Origin: Gammaproteobacteria bacterium
GTDB taxonomy: Bacteria; Pseudomonadota; Gammaproteobacteria; Chromatiales; Chromatiaceae
Length of the DNA stretch: 64,000 nt
Direction: 5' to 3'
Assembly (NCBI GenBank): GCA_011390365.1
Contig: JAABSM010000001.1
Location: 1-64,000 of the forward strand
The position numbers and the translations under genes are program-made. Numbering within the stretch: position 1 is the stretch's first letter; each line of letters opens with the position of its first letter. The notes beneath the pieces are model-generated. The model had not been told where the DNA came from, ran no database searches, and saw nothing but the letters and a program-made list of their open reading frames with translations. Shown piece by piece: positions 16,301 to 25,407 of this stretch.

Positions 16301-19300
16301 GAGGCTTTGGTATCACGGTAACCGGCGGGGTCTCCCAGCTTGTCGTCGCCGATCCGACCAAGCTCGATGCGGGCGCATCACCGACCGTCGTGGTGCGGAT
16401 ACAGGTAACGGACGAGTCTTCGAACAGCTACCAGAAGGATTTCGTGATTCATGTCAGGGCGAATCAGCCACCCGTAGCGACGAAGGATGTTGCCGTGGCA
16501 TGGGAGGACGACAGCGCACCGGTTTCGGGAAATGTGGTGAGCGTCGACAGTGGATATGGGCTGGATCATGATCCGGACGGCGATGGCTTTCAGGTCACGG
16601 AGCTGGGAGGTGTCGCTACGCCGGGAGCCAGCGTCATCGGGAGCTACGGAACCCTCGCCTCCTGGGGGGCGGATGGTAGTTGGACTTATCAGCTTGATAA
16701 TACCCATACGACGGTACAGGGCCTGGGAGATAATGAGGAGTTATGGGAATCCTTCACCTATACGATTACCGATGACTTCGGGGCCGCGGCCCAGGAGACG
16801 CTGTATATCAATATCCGCGGTACGAATGATCAACCGGAGTTCACGAGTACGCCTGTTACCACCGCGTCAACGGGGAATCTCTATTCCTATACCATCACGG
16901 CTCGGGACAAGGATGTCAATGACACCCTCTCCTTCTGGGCGAATTCAACGCTTCCAAACTGGTTACAGCTTGATGATAACGGGAACGGCACCGCGACCCT
17001 CTGGGGTACCCCGGGTGCTGTCGCCGAGGCTTCGTCCTATGTTGTTGATTTGATGGTCCAGGATGGTAATGATGGCGTGGGTTATCAAAGCTTTACCATC
17101 GTTCTCGATGGCCCCACTTCGATCGGTCTGGATAACAAGGTCATCGGCGACTGGGTGCCGGCCAATACCTCGGTGGGTACCCTTTCCAGTACGGACCCTG
17201 ATTCCTCGGTCTTTACCTATACCCTGGTTGGCGATAGTACGGGAACGCTCGCGGCCGGGGCCTTCGCCATCGGCGGTCCCAACAATGACCAGCTGATGGT
17301 CGTCGACAGTGGGTTGCTGGATGCCGCGGTATCCTCAACGGAGACCGTTCGCGTGCGCAGTGAGGATGAGGCGGGCAACCCCTTCGAGCAGGAGTTCGTG
17401 ATCGATATCCTCCCCAATCGGGCGCCGGTCGCTACCAATAATGGGGCGGCGGTTGCCGAGGATGGCGTGCTATCACACACCGGTAACCTGATGACTGGGG
17501 ACGAAGGTTTCGGGGTAGATACGGATGCCGATATCAGCCTGGGCCAGAGCCTGTTTTTATCGGATGTGGATTCCTTTACCACCGGGCCGATCACCGGTAG
17601 CTATGGGCAGCTCTCGTGGGATAGTGTCGGAAACTACACCTATGCACTGGATAACACACTGGCAGCGGTCCAGGGGTTGGCGGCAGGCGACAGCTTGAGT
17701 GAAAGTTTTACCTATACCGTGGTCGATGGCTACGGCGGCAGCGCCAGTGCGGATCTGATTGTCACCATCGATGGCGCCAACGATGCGCCAACCTCGGTGG
17801 GGACGATTCCGGGTCAGGTGAATTACGAGGGCGACCCCGTCAGCGTTGATGTCTCCGGCAATTTTCAGGATATCGACCTGGGCGACACCTTGCAGTACAG
17901 CGCCACCGGACTTCCCGCGGGATTGGCTATTGATGCCGCTAGCGGCGTGATTAGCGGTACGATCACCGATGGCGCGAATACGGGCAGCCCTTACACGGTG
18001 AACGTCTACGCCACGGATGCCGCGAATGTGGCGACCTCTCAGGCCTTCTCCTGGAACGTCAATGATCCGGCGATTACCGCGACGGACAATCTCGCGGCCG
18101 CGATCGAAGACGGGGTTACCCCTGTCACCGGGAATGTCATCGGTGACGACGACGGCTTTGGCGTCGACTCCGACCTGGCGGGCAGTGCACTGAACGTGAC
18201 CCTGGTCAATAACTCAACTAACTCGATCGCCGCCGGTACCTACGGAAGCTTGAGTTGGCGTGCCGATGGGAGCTACAGCTACTCCCTCGATCACACCAGC
18301 GCCTCGGTTCAGGCGTTGGCGGCGGGGGAGACCGTCAGCGAAAGCTTTATCTACACCGTAACCAACAACAGGGGCAATCTTTCATCCGCTACCCTCTCCG
18401 TGGAGATCAGTGGCGTCAACGATGCGCCCTATCTGGTCAGTCCGCTTCCCGCGCTCGACTCACTGGATGGCGATGCGGTCGTCGATCTCGATCTGAGCGG
18501 CTATTTCGGCGATGTGGATAATGGCGACACCCTGGACTTCGTCGCGACGGGTCTGCCCGGTGGGCTGGTGATGGATAGCGCCGGGCTGGTCAATGGGGTC
18601 ATCGCCGCCGATGCCTCGGCGACAGGGACCTTCGCGGTGCGGGTAACGGCGTCGGATGGAGACAGGGCGCCAGTGACGGGGGAGTTTACCTGGCGTATCG
18701 CCAATCCCGCCCCTGTCGCCACCTTCAACAAGGCGGTAGTGGGCGAAGGTGATGCCACCCAGGCCAGCGGCAACCTGCTGAGCGACGATGACGGCTTTGG
18801 CGTCGATCGCGACCCGGATGGCGACGGATTCGCCTTGCAGTCGGTGGCCGGCGTCACCGATCCCGCGCAGGCGATCACCGGCAGTTACGGCACGCTCGCC
18901 TGGAGCGCCGCGGGGGATTACACCTATACCCTCGACGAGACCCTGCCCGCGGTGCAGGCCCTGGGCGTGGGCCAGACGCTGACCGAAAGCTTCAGCTATA
19001 CCATCGTGGATGGTCAGGGGGCGACGGCGGCGAGTGAGCTGATGGTGGAGATCCGGGGCGGCAATGATCAACCAACCTCCACCGCGATCCCCGCCCAGAG
19101 CGGCGAGGATGGTGGTTTCGTGCAGTTCAGCCTAGCCCCCTATTTCAGGGATCCGGACGGTGACGCCCTGAGCTACGCGATCAGCGGTTTGCCGGGAGGG
19201 CTTGCATTCTCATCCGCCACGGGAGTGATCTCGGGGACCCTCTCTTCGGACGCCTCCGCCGGTTCGCCGTGGACGCTGGAGGTGACCGCCAGTGATCCCT

Positions 19301-20703
19301 CAGGCGCGGCCGTGAGTGAGCGCTTCAATCTGCTGGTGACCAATCCGGCGCCCATCGCCGCCAACGATACCCTTGCCATTCCGCGTAGTACCAATATGCC
19401 GGTTGCTGGAAACCTGTTGGGCAACGATCAGGATCCCGACGGGGATAGTCTGTCGGTTACGGCGGTGAACGGCGGAACCTCGTCCACCCTGATGGGGGAG
19501 CATGGAACCCTGGCGTGGGGCGCCGATGGCGCCTACACCTATCAGATTGACGCTGCTGATCCGGCTGTCATTGCCTTGCCCGCGGGCGGTTCCTTGAGTG
19601 ATTCGTTCGTCTATACCCTGAGCGACGCCCAGGGCGCGACTGCCACCGCGATGCTAACGGTGAATATCGTCGACGGCAATGCCGCGCCGACGGCATTCGA
19701 CAATCTGGCCGAGGTGATCGAAGATGATCTGCCCCAGGCGACCGGTAACCTGATCAGCGATGACGACGGCGATGGGATCGATTTCGATCCCGACGGCGAG
19801 CCATTGCGCGTGCTGGATGTGGTTGGACTGGATCGTTACGGCGTGCTGGAATGGAGTGAGGACGGCGAGTACACCTACACCCTCGATAATGACGCCGCCG
19901 AGATCCAGGGGTTGGGTGAGGGCGTCGAACTTGAGGAGAGCTACAGTTACACCGTCAGCGATGGCCGCGGCGCAACCAGCGAGGCGCGGTTGCGGATCAC
20001 CATCGTCGGCGTCAACGATGCGCCGCGTCTGATTCTCCCCTTCGAGGCGCGAAGCGGCGTGGCGGGCGAGGCGGTGGATGCCATCGCGGTGATCCCCCAT
20101 TTCGAAGACGTGGACGTGGGAGATGACCTGACCTTCTCGATCGAGGGCCTGCCGGCGGGTCTGGATGTCGATGAGCAGGGGAGGATCGTCGGTGAGCTGG
20201 CGAGGGATGCCGCCAGGGACCTGCCGTATCAGGTGCGGATTACCGCCACCGACCCCCGCCAGGCAAGGGTAGAAACCGCTTTCGATTGGAGTGTCAGTGA
20301 CCCGGTTATCCCCAACCCCCCGCCCGCTGAGGAACCGGATGAGCCGGAGGATCCGCCGCCCCAGGGCACGCAGCCGGAGCGCCGGGAAGGGGAGTTCATT
20401 ATCCATGTGGTGCGCGGCGAGGGCCTGGATGAGCTCTATATCCAGCAGACGCTCAGGGATCAGACCGAGCAGCAGGGTCAGCAGCAGGCGCGTCGAGAGG
20501 CAAGCGGCATGCATGCGGATTTCGCGCCGTCGCCGCCGGCCGGGGATGAACCGGAAGGGGATGGCGGAACGGACGAGGGCGGCGAAGGCCGCGGCGGCCT
20601 CTCCGATCAGCTCGATGCCGCCGGCGAGCGCTTCAACCAGGACCGGGAGGCGATCCTGGATATCCTTGAAAAGGCGGGGCAACTGGTCGGTTGCGGCAGA
20701 TGA
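13366..20703 (+). CDS. Giant DUF4347/VCBS/cadherin-like adhesin
   Basis: A 2445-residue surface or secreted adhesin-like protein. The N-terminus carries the LEPRxLLDAA motif at residues 25-34, seen in large DUF4347 proteins. DUF4347 spans about 83-231. A cadherin-like domain follows (245-342), then a long glycine/asparagine-rich beta-solenoid region (345-928) and a second cadherin-like domain. After that come six VCBS-type repeats (near 1033, 1351, 1567, 1783, 1994 and 2106), each with GSYGTL or YGTL and FTYT/YSYT strands, alternating with putative Ig domains of the GLPAGL...ISG type. The tail (2314-2445) is Pro/Glu-rich. There is no conventional signal peptide and no RTX nonapeptides, which suggests type I-like export, but no secretion genes lie nearby. 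GAGGG precedes the ATG. Confidence 0.88.
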   Translation: MTRARKQGWDVSNSALPGTARMLALEPRVLLDAALGAEILDGLTDAAQLDFAATVAEGQDEPVASLLARIQGYVPPQARDGAGELVFVDKRVADYQQLVEHLGRDAEVVLIEGDADGVETIRDALSNRQALSAIHIISHGEEGSLSLGRAVLERDNLADHADALAEWGGALGEDGDILLYGCNIGAGEEGGAFLATLARLSGADVAASDDLTGISGDWELEQAAGDVESAPIVDADAGYAFDLVPTAISVSNLEVTENSPTDILVGTLFTTDSDPVATHTYALRSDSSGGGFKIVGDQLLVADGAKLDYETATSHDLVIESKNNSNETFSDTLTIQLFDAPDAITWTNGATADMQWTTPGNWDLNRVPTAADTVYIHDDYNVLTGVYVNGAAVAGELYLAGEVMNLESGSLTVSDYFEADYSSIVNHIDGAVTGAGNIVSYGAWNWSGGTHTGSGTTQVEFLNIVSGKDKVLDGRLLKNMGWSSTFSAGDNFSLAGGGVLNNVGQLTVLDPALGTGHVGGGGSGGTFINEGYLYQGATGGFTVDTAFDNYGTVDLRGVMTVTGGGSQIGGLIQGAEAQFHFSGGTHVLDNATLGDTVFYVIDGGSVRVDAASTATSGAFVTLDGGSITGAGDLTLHGVFSWRSGTQSGTGQTIISTTGDLYIDDGGAKTLDGRILDNQSMTESSGWGYFVQDPLVIKNAEFINSGIFIFRDAGAISDEATGTGALRNEGELHVDLSSGGAFLVNANYEGAGTLSANWGGFELGGAVNAPDGEFILNGGYISSINPVQFQNGHLRGYGDFTGDLTTGEAGGSGGIAPGFSAGIIAITGDWSNTQSSVIDIELGGSMAGTGTGFHDQINVSGIATLGGTLNVTLIDSHMPTAPGASYTIITGGVVQGGFVTVNLPDISASNLAWSIEKTATDYRLITIDAIGGAPYDIMLSSVDARDVGPAGAVVGTLSALDPDSTPADMTYTLVDDSSGGGFGITVTGGVSQLVVADPTKLDAGASPTVVVRIQVTDESSNSYQKDFVIHVRANQPPVATKDVAVAWEDDSAPVSGNVVSVDSGYGLDHDPDGDGFQVTELGGVATPGASVIGSYGTLASWGADGSWTYQLDNTHTTVQGLGDNEELWESFTYTITDDFGAAAQETLYINIRGTNDQPEFTSTPVTTASTGNLYSYTITARDKDVNDTLSFWANSTLPNWLQLDDNGNGTATLWGTPGAVAEASSYVVDLMVQDGNDGVGYQSFTIVLDGPTSIGLDNKVIGDWVPANTSVGTLSSTDPDSSVFTYTLVGDSTGTLAAGAFAIGGPNNDQLMVVDSGLLDAAVSSTETVRVRSEDEAGNPFEQEFVIDILPNRAPVATNNGAAVAEDGVLSHTGNLMTGDEGFGVDTDADISLGQSLFLSDVDSFTTGPITGSYGQLSWDSVGNYTYALDNTLAAVQGLAAGDSLSESFTYTVVDGYGGSASADLIVTIDGANDAPTSVGTIPGQVNYEGDPVSVDVSGNFQDIDLGDTLQYSATGLPAGLAIDAASGVISGTITDGANTGSPYTVNVYATDAANVATSQAFSWNVNDPAITATDNLAAAIEDGVTPVTGNVIGDDDGFGVDSDLAGSALNVTLVNNSTNSIAAGTYGSLSWRADGSYSYSLDHTSASVQALAAGETVSESFIYTVTNNRGNLSSATLSVEISGVNDAPYLVSPLPALDSLDGDAVVDLDLSGYFGDVDNGDTLDFVATGLPGGLVMDSAGLVNGVIAADASATGTFAVRVTASDGDRAPVTGEFTWRIANPAPVATFNKAVVGEGDATQASGNLLSDDDGFGVDRDPDGDGFALQSVAGVTDPAQAITGSYGTLAWSAAGDYTYTLDETLPAVQALGVGQTLTESFSYTIVDGQGATAASELMVEIRGGNDQPTSTAIPAQSGEDGGFVQFSLAPYFRDPDGDALSYAISGLPGGLAFSSATGVISGTLSSDASAGSPWTLEVTASDPSGAAVSERFNLLVTNPAPIAANDTLAIPRSTNMPVAGNLLGNDQDPDGDSLSVTAVNGGTSSTLMGEHGTLAWGADGAYTYQIDAADPAVIALPAGGSLSDSFVYTLSDAQGATATAMLTVNIVDGNAAPTAFDNLAEVIEDDLPQATGNLISDDDGDGIDFDPDGEPLRVLDVVGLDRYGVLEWSEDGEYTYTLDNDAAEIQGLGEGVELEESYSYTVSDGRGATSEARLRITIVGVNDAPRLILPFEARSGVAGEAVDAIAVIPHFEDVDVGDDLTFSIEGLPAGLDVDEQGRIVGELARDAARDLPYQVRITATDPRQARVETAFDWSVSDPVIPNPPPAEEPDEPEDPPPQGTQPERREGEFIIHVVRGEGLDELYIQQTLRDQTEQQGQQQARREASGMHADFAPSPPAGDEPEGDGGTDEGGEGRGGLSDQLDAAGERFNQDREAILDILEKAGQLVGCGR

Positions 20704-20752
20704 CGGGCGCCCTGGACGGGGCAAGGTCTCCTGGACAGGGGCGGATGCGGCT

Positions 20753-20815
20753 AACGATCATGGCGTTGCGCCACCCCGGATGATGAAACATAGGTGGCGC
20801 AACGCCGTGATCGTT
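20753..20815. repeat. 23-base inverted repeat downstream of the adhesin gene
   Basis: Arms at 20753-20775 and 20793-20815 match at 22 of 23 positions around a 17-base loop. The left arm contains TGGCGTTGCGCCACC. It lies between the adhesin stop and the ATPase operon and could insulate the two transcripts. A C/G-rich CCCTCTCCC-type palindrome follows immediately (to about 20850). Another short inverted repeat, CACTGG-TGG-CCAGTG (20924-20938), lies just before the operon. Confidence 0.7.
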
Positions 20816-20976
20816 CCCTCACCCCGGCCCTCTCCCAGAGGGAGAGGGGGAATAAGGAATCGCTGCGCGATGTTTCACAGTAAACCTGACCTGAGACAAT
20901 CCCGCAACTGTTTTTAATTGTTACACTGGTGGCCAGTGACCCGAGGTGACCAACACCGTTAGCCGAGAGTTCAGCG

Positions 20977-21300
20977 ATGGATGATACCCTGAAAAAATTG
21001 CTTGATGCGGAGCTGCATGCGGAGAAGATCGCCAGGCAGGCGGAAGAGGAGAGGGACAAGGTGCTGGAGAAGGCGTGGGCCGAATCCCGTGCCGAGGAGG
21101 AGCGCTTTGATGCGCGCATGCCCGAGATGTACGCCTCCTTTCTCAGCAAGGCCGAGGAGCGGGCGGAGCAGACGGTGAGCGAGCTGAAGAAGCGCTTTGA
21201 CGAGCGCCACACCCAGCTGCGCAACCTCGCCGAGGAGCGGGAGCTGGACGCCCTGGAGGCCGCCTTCAAGCTCCTTATCGATCCGAACCCGGAAGGCTGA
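20977..21300 (+). CDS. V-type ATPase peripheral stalk subunit G/H-like
   Basis: A 107-residue, almost wholly alpha-helical, highly charged coiled-coil protein (KIARQAEEERDKVLEKAWAE...). This is the form of the small stalk partner that pairs with subunit E in V-type ATPases (AhaH/NtpF-like). There is no catalytic motif; assignment rests on its shape and on being first in a full V-type ATPase operon, 14 bases before subunit C. Confidence 0.72.
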   Translation: MDDTLKKLLDAELHAEKIARQAEEERDKVLEKAWAESRAEEERFDARMPEMYASFLSKAEERAEQTVSELKKRFDERHTQLRNLAEERELDALEAAFKLLIDPNPEG

Positions 21301-21314
21301 CGGAAACGGGATCC

Positions 21315-22382
21315 ATGAATCGCCAGTCCGCCAATACCTACCTCGCGACCCGTACATCGGTCATGGCCGGCAGACTGCTGGACGCCGACGGGGTGGACGA
21401 CCTGGTCCGCGCATCGTTGAATGATCTGGGGCGGCGTTTCCATCTGGAGGAGTTGCTGGAGAGCCAGTTGTCCCAGGGGCGGATCAATCGCGCCGTGGAA
21501 CGGGCGATGATTCGCACCCTGATGAACGAACTGGAGGTGCTGTTGCGCCCGATTGAGGGCAATGGCCGCGACACCCTCATCTTCTGGACCCGCAAGTTCG
21601 AGCTTTACAACCTCAAGGCCCTGATTCGGGGAAAGATTCAGAATCAGCCCTATGAGCAGATCGAGCAGAACCTGCTGGAACTGCCGGAGCTGATCAGCCT
21701 GCCCCACGACAAGCTGCTGCGTACCGAGAGCATCCCCGAGCTGCTGCGCCAGCTCGATAATAGTCCCTATGGCGGCATCGCCCGTCAGGCGCGCCAGGTC
21801 TACGAGAAGATGAACGAACCCTTCTCCCTCGACGCCACCATCGATCTCCACTACTACATGGGACTGGTCAAGCGCGCCCACGCCAGCGACAGTGGCGACA
21901 AGGGGCCGTTGTTGCGTCTGATTCGGGTATTGATCGATCAGCAGAACCTCACCTGGTTATTGCGCTACCGCTTTGCCTATGATCTGTCCCCTTCGCGCAC
22001 CTTCTACCTGCTGGTTCCCTACGGCCTGCATCTGCATCGCGATCACCTGAAGAACCTGGTCAACCTGGACAGCCCGGAAAGAGTGCTTGAAGCGCTTCCC
22101 GAACCTTTCGCGTCGAGCATGGAGGGGGTCGAATCGATCCTCGGCGCGCGCAAGATCCTCGACCGCGAGACCCGGGACCAGGTTGAACAGCTGTTGCACT
22201 TCAGTGCATCGGCGGTGACCCGGGCGCTGGCCTACCTGATCCTGCGTGAGATGGATCTGCTCAAGGTCCAGGCGGTGATCCAGGGGCGGGTGTTGAGGCT
22301 TGAGGACAGGTTGATTCGTGATGCCCTTGATCTGCCGGTGGATGCCGCCGTCGGGGCGAAAGGGGAGGCGGGCCATGTTTAA
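21315..22382 (+). CDS. ntpC: V-type ATPase subunit C
   Basis: The 355-residue socket protein that links the rotor shaft (D/F) to the membrane ring, of the AC39/NtpC family. It is wholly helical, starting with SANTYLATRTSVMAGRLLDADGVDDLV, a typical N-terminus for this family. The conserved FELYNLKALIRGKI and C-terminal LAYLILREMDLLKVQAVIQGR, characteristic of subunit C, are visible. The stop overlaps the start of subunit I by 8 bases, implying translational coupling. Confidence 0.88.
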   Translation: MNRQSANTYLATRTSVMAGRLLDADGVDDLVRASLNDLGRRFHLEELLESQLSQGRINRAVERAMIRTLMNELEVLLRPIEGNGRDTLIFWTRKFELYNLKALIRGKIQNQPYEQIEQNLLELPELISLPHDKLLRTESIPELLRQLDNSPYGGIARQARQVYEKMNEPFSLDATIDLHYYMGLVKRAHASDSGDKGPLLRLIRVLIDQQNLTWLLRYRFAYDLSPSRTFYLLVPYGLHLHRDHLKNLVNLDSPERVLEALPEPFASSMEGVESILGARKILDRETRDQVEQLLHFSASAVTRALAYLILREMDLLKVQAVIQGRVLRLEDRLIRDALDLPVDAAVGAKGEAGHV

Positions 22383-24261
22383 GCCCTTGCCCATGAAATA
22401 CGTGGTGGTGCAGGTCCTGACCGAAGACCTGCCCCGCGCCACCCTGGCGCTGGCGGAGCTGGAAGGGTTCAATCCCTCGCGTCGCGAAGGGTACGGCGAG
22501 GCGATGCCGCTGGTGCCGGGCGAGGCCTATCGCGAACTGTTCCGGCAGGCGGAGTCCCGCCTGGAGAAGATCCTCAACCACATCCCCCTCGGCGAGCAGG
22601 AGCCCATCGGCGAGGTGCGCGAGGTCACCCTTGAGGAGCTGGAGGAGACCAATCGCTGGCTGGGCCGGTTGTGGGAGCGTTGCTCGGCGGGCGAGCAGGC
22701 CCAGCACGACCTGGAGGAAGAGGAGCGTATGGTCGCGCAGCTGGAAGAGGCCCTCGACAACTTCGCCGATCTCGATATCGATCTGGGCCGCTTGCAGCGG
22801 GACAAGCTGTTTCTGGATACCCGCATCGGCATCCTGCCGCGGGGCAATCTCGAACAGCTGCGGGGCGCCCTGGAGCTGGCCGGCTATCTGCTTTTCAGCT
22901 ACATGCAGCATGACGAAAACGCCCACGTCATCGTCGCCGGTCCCAAGGGAGACGCGGATGGCGAACTGGGCGAGATTCTGGATACCGCCGGCTTCCGTCA
23001 CCTGCCGATACCGCCGGAACTGCATGACGAACCCGATGATGTGCGCAGGGAGCTTGGCGAACGGCGCGATCGCATCGTCGGCCATCGCGACAAGCTCGCT
23101 CAGGAGCTGGCGACTTGCGCCGACGAGGTAGGCGAACGGCTGCGTCTGGCCCGCCTGCAACTGCTGCTGGCCCGCCCCTACGCGGAGGTGGATCAGGCGG
23201 TCCATGGCTACGGTTCCCTGTCGGTGCTGACCGGCTGGATGCCGGAGCGTGAGCTGCCGCGGGCGCGCCAGGCGCTGACCGAAAAACTGACCTTTCCGTT
23301 TCACCTGGAGATCCGCGACCCGCTGCCCGAAGAGGAGCGGGAGGTGCCCAGCTACTCGCCCCGCGGCGGACTGCTCAAATCCTTCTCGATCCTCGTCTCC
23401 CAGTATGGCGTGCCCCGCTACGGCGAGATCGACCCGACGCCGATCTTCGCGGTCAGCTTCATTGCCATGTTCGGCATGATGTTCGGCGACATCGGCCATG
23501 GCCTGGCCATCGTCGCGGCGGCCCTGTTCGCCCGAAAACTGCTCAAGAGCTTCACCGTCTTCGCCGTTCTCGCCGGCTGCTCGGCGACCCTGTTCGGCTT
23601 TTTCTACGGCAGTATCTTCGGCTACCACATCCTCCACGCCTGGTGGATCGAGCCCCTCTCCGATCCCCTATACATGCTCTCGGTGGCATTGGTGTGGGGC
23701 GTGGGCTTTCTGCTGGTCATCTCGCTGCTGGCGATCTATAACCGCATCTCCCGCAAAGCCTATAGCGAGGCGATCTTCGACACCAACGGCGTGGTCAGCC
23801 TGCTGCTCTATCTCAGCATCATGGGCGGCCTGTACGGGGTCTATCGCGGCGCCGGCTTCTCCACCGCCGCCGCCATATCCGCCATCATCTGCCTGCTGGC
23901 GCTGCTCTCCTACAAGCTCATCGAGACCGAGGCCCCGCCGGCGGAGCGCATGATGGTGGCGCTGATCGAGACCTTCGAGACCCTCACCGGCTACGTCTCC
24001 AACACCTTGTCGTTTCTGCGCGTCGCCGCCTTCAGCCTCAACCACGTCGCCCTCGCCATCGCCGTCTTCACCTTGGCGGAGATGATGGATACCATGGGCC
24101 ACTGGATCATGGTAATCTGCGGCAATATCTTCATCCTGGTACTGGAGGGGGCGATCGTGACGATTCAGGCGCTGCGTCTGGAATACTACGAGGGCTTCTC
24201 GCGGTTCTACTCCGGCGATGGGCGCAAGTTCAAGCCGTTGAGGCTGGGGGGTAAGGTTTGA
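22375..24261 (+). CDS. ntpI: V-type ATPase subunit I (a-type, ion channel)
   Basis: The 628-residue membrane stator subunit that forms the ion half-channels. The cytoplasmic N-terminal half (to about residue 330) is coiled-coil rich. The C-terminal half has about eight membrane segments beginning near FAVSFIAMFGMMFGDIGHG, a hallmark of the family. Arg549 in NTLSFLRVAAFSLNH corresponds to the essential arginine that releases the ion from the rotor carboxylate. The ATG at 22375 is chosen over 22318 because MFKPLPMKYVVVQVL matches the family start and overlaps subunit C. Confidence 0.93.
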   Translation: MFKPLPMKYVVVQVLTEDLPRATLALAELEGFNPSRREGYGEAMPLVPGEAYRELFRQAESRLEKILNHIPLGEQEPIGEVREVTLEELEETNRWLGRLWERCSAGEQAQHDLEEEERMVAQLEEALDNFADLDIDLGRLQRDKLFLDTRIGILPRGNLEQLRGALELAGYLLFSYMQHDENAHVIVAGPKGDADGELGEILDTAGFRHLPIPPELHDEPDDVRRELGERRDRIVGHRDKLAQELATCADEVGERLRLARLQLLLARPYAEVDQAVHGYGSLSVLTGWMPERELPRARQALTEKLTFPFHLEIRDPLPEEEREVPSYSPRGGLLKSFSILVSQYGVPRYGEIDPTPIFAVSFIAMFGMMFGDIGHGLAIVAAALFARKLLKSFTVFAVLAGCSATLFGFFYGSIFGYHILHAWWIEPLSDPLYMLSVALVWGVGFLLVISLLAIYNRISRKAYSEAIFDTNGVVSLLLYLSIMGGLYGVYRGAGFSTAAAISAIICLLALLSYKLIETEAPPAERMMVALIETFETLTGYVSNTLSFLRVAAFSLNHVALAIAVFTLAEMMDTMGHWIMVICGNIFILVLEGAIVTIQALRLEYYEGFSRFYSGDGRKFKPLRLGGKV

Positions 24262-24565
24262 AGTTTGAAGTTTGAAGGATTGGCGAGCCGTGATCGGGCG
24301 AGCGTCGATCACGGGCGTGTCCCCGCGGCCACTTGCCGGAAGGGGCTTGCAGCCCCGTCCGCACCGTTTTTCGCGAGCAATGCGGTTGCGGTGGGGGAAA
24401 TCGGTAACGGCGGGGACGGGCGCACAACACCCGTCCCGCGGTCGGTGGCCGGATCGCTGACCAAGGCCACGTCGGCCAAGGGGAAAAGGCCCGGGTCATG
24501 AATCTTGGCGTCGAACGACGAATAACTGAGCAAGCGAAAAAACAACCACACCACAGGAGCAAACC
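24262..24565. other. 304-base non-coding gap inside the ATPase operon
   Basis: No gene is supported. It begins with three tandem GAAGTTT units right after the subunit I stop. Next is a 9-base inverted repeat CCGTGATCG (24288-24296) with its complement at 24306-24314, and then a larger imperfect GC-rich palindrome built on CCCCGTCC-like and GGGGACGGG blocks. It ends at an AGGAGC ribosome binding site for subunit K. It may dampen or process the transcript between subunits I and K. Confidence 0.55.
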
Positions 24566-25009
24566 ATGTACTGGCTGATAACATTGATGACCCTGGGTAT
24601 CGTCGGCGTGATCGCCACCGGCGTCTATATGGAAATGCTGCCCGACAAGGGCGTGAGCGGCAGGCGGTGGTTCAAGCCGGCCATCGGCGGCAATCTGCTG
24701 CTCTTCGTCGGGGCGCAGGCGGCGCTGATCCTGTTCGGCGTGCAGGATGTCATGGCGGCCGTCGAGACGGTCGGCGAGGCCACGGAGATCTCGGTGGGCA
24801 TGGGCCTGGGCATTATCGGGGTCGGCATTCCCACCGCATTCTCTACCCTCGCCGCGGGCGTCGCGGTGGGCCCCATCGGCGCCGCCTCGCTGGCGGTGCT
24901 GGCGGAGAAGCCGGAGATCTTCGGCCGTACCCTGATCTATCTGGGCCTGGCGGAAGGTATCGCCATCTACGGCCTGGTCGTCAGCATCCTGTTGCTGGAT
25001 AAAATCTGA
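24566..25009 (+). CDS. ntpK: V-type ATPase subunit K (rotor proteolipid)
   Basis: The 147-residue membrane ring subunit carrying the ion-binding carboxylate. Four hydrophobic segments are visible. The second half is a canonical c-type hairpin (GIPTAFSTLAAGVAVGPIGAASLAVLAEKPE, then YLGLAEGIAIYGLVVS) with the single carboxylate Glu130. The first half lacks the glycine-rich c-type hairpin pattern and has no membrane carboxylate, so one ion site per four helices is predicted. The glutamine that helps bind Na+ in Enterococcus NtpK is not seen at the expected place, which mildly favours H+ coupling. AGGAGC precedes the ATG. Confidence 0.88.
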   Translation: MYWLITLMTLGIVGVIATGVYMEMLPDKGVSGRRWFKPAIGGNLLLFVGAQAALILFGVQDVMAAVETVGEATEISVGMGLGIIGVGIPTAFSTLAAGVAVGPIGAASLAVLAEKPEIFGRTLIYLGLAEGIAIYGLVVSILLLDKI

Positions 25010-25019
25010 GGTTTTAAGC

Positions 25020-25403
25020 ATGTCCCTCGGCGATGCGGATACCCATGCCACGCGCATGATCTTCATGGGCAATTCGTCCCTGGCGGATGGCTTTCGGCTG
25101 ATCGGTTTCGAGATCTGGGCCGACCCGGAGGTGGCGGAGATGGACGAGGTGCTGCATGAAATCCGCAATCGCCGACAAAAGGCCTTCGTGGTGCTGGAGC
25201 GCCATCTCTCCGAGAGTTCGTCGCGGGTCCTCGAAAGCCTGCGCAACGAAGGGGGCCGGGTGGTGATCACCCAGATCCCGCCGCTCCACGACGCGACCTG
25301 CTTTCACTGCAAGATCGACCGTCAGGTACAGGCGATGCTGGGCGAGGCGGCGGGGCAGGGCGATTCCATGGGCCAAGGGGACGGCAGCCAACGGGAGGAT
25401 TGA
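25020..25403 (+). CDS. ntpG: V-type ATPase subunit F
   Basis: The 127-residue central-stalk subunit F, which binds subunit D and regulates rotation. The compact alpha/beta pattern RMIFMGNSSLADGFRLIGFEIWAD is the family N-terminus. RRQKAFVVLERHLSESSSRVLESLRNEGGRVVITQIPPL is the middle strand-helix unit. The C-terminal 20 residues are Gly/Gln-rich and probably disordered. It is 10 bases after subunit K with a GAGG ribosome site. Confidence 0.82.
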   Translation: MSLGDADTHATRMIFMGNSSLADGFRLIGFEIWADPEVAEMDEVLHEIRNRRQKAFVVLERHLSESSSRVLESLRNEGGRVVITQIPPLHDATCFHCKIDRQVQAMLGEAAGQGDSMGQGDGSQRED

Positions 25404-25407
25404 GGCA

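Noticed and set aside
13366-20703. RTX toxin or RTX adhesin
   Set aside because: No GGxGxDxUx nonapeptide arrays were seen; VCBS and cadherin-like repeats explain the periodicity.
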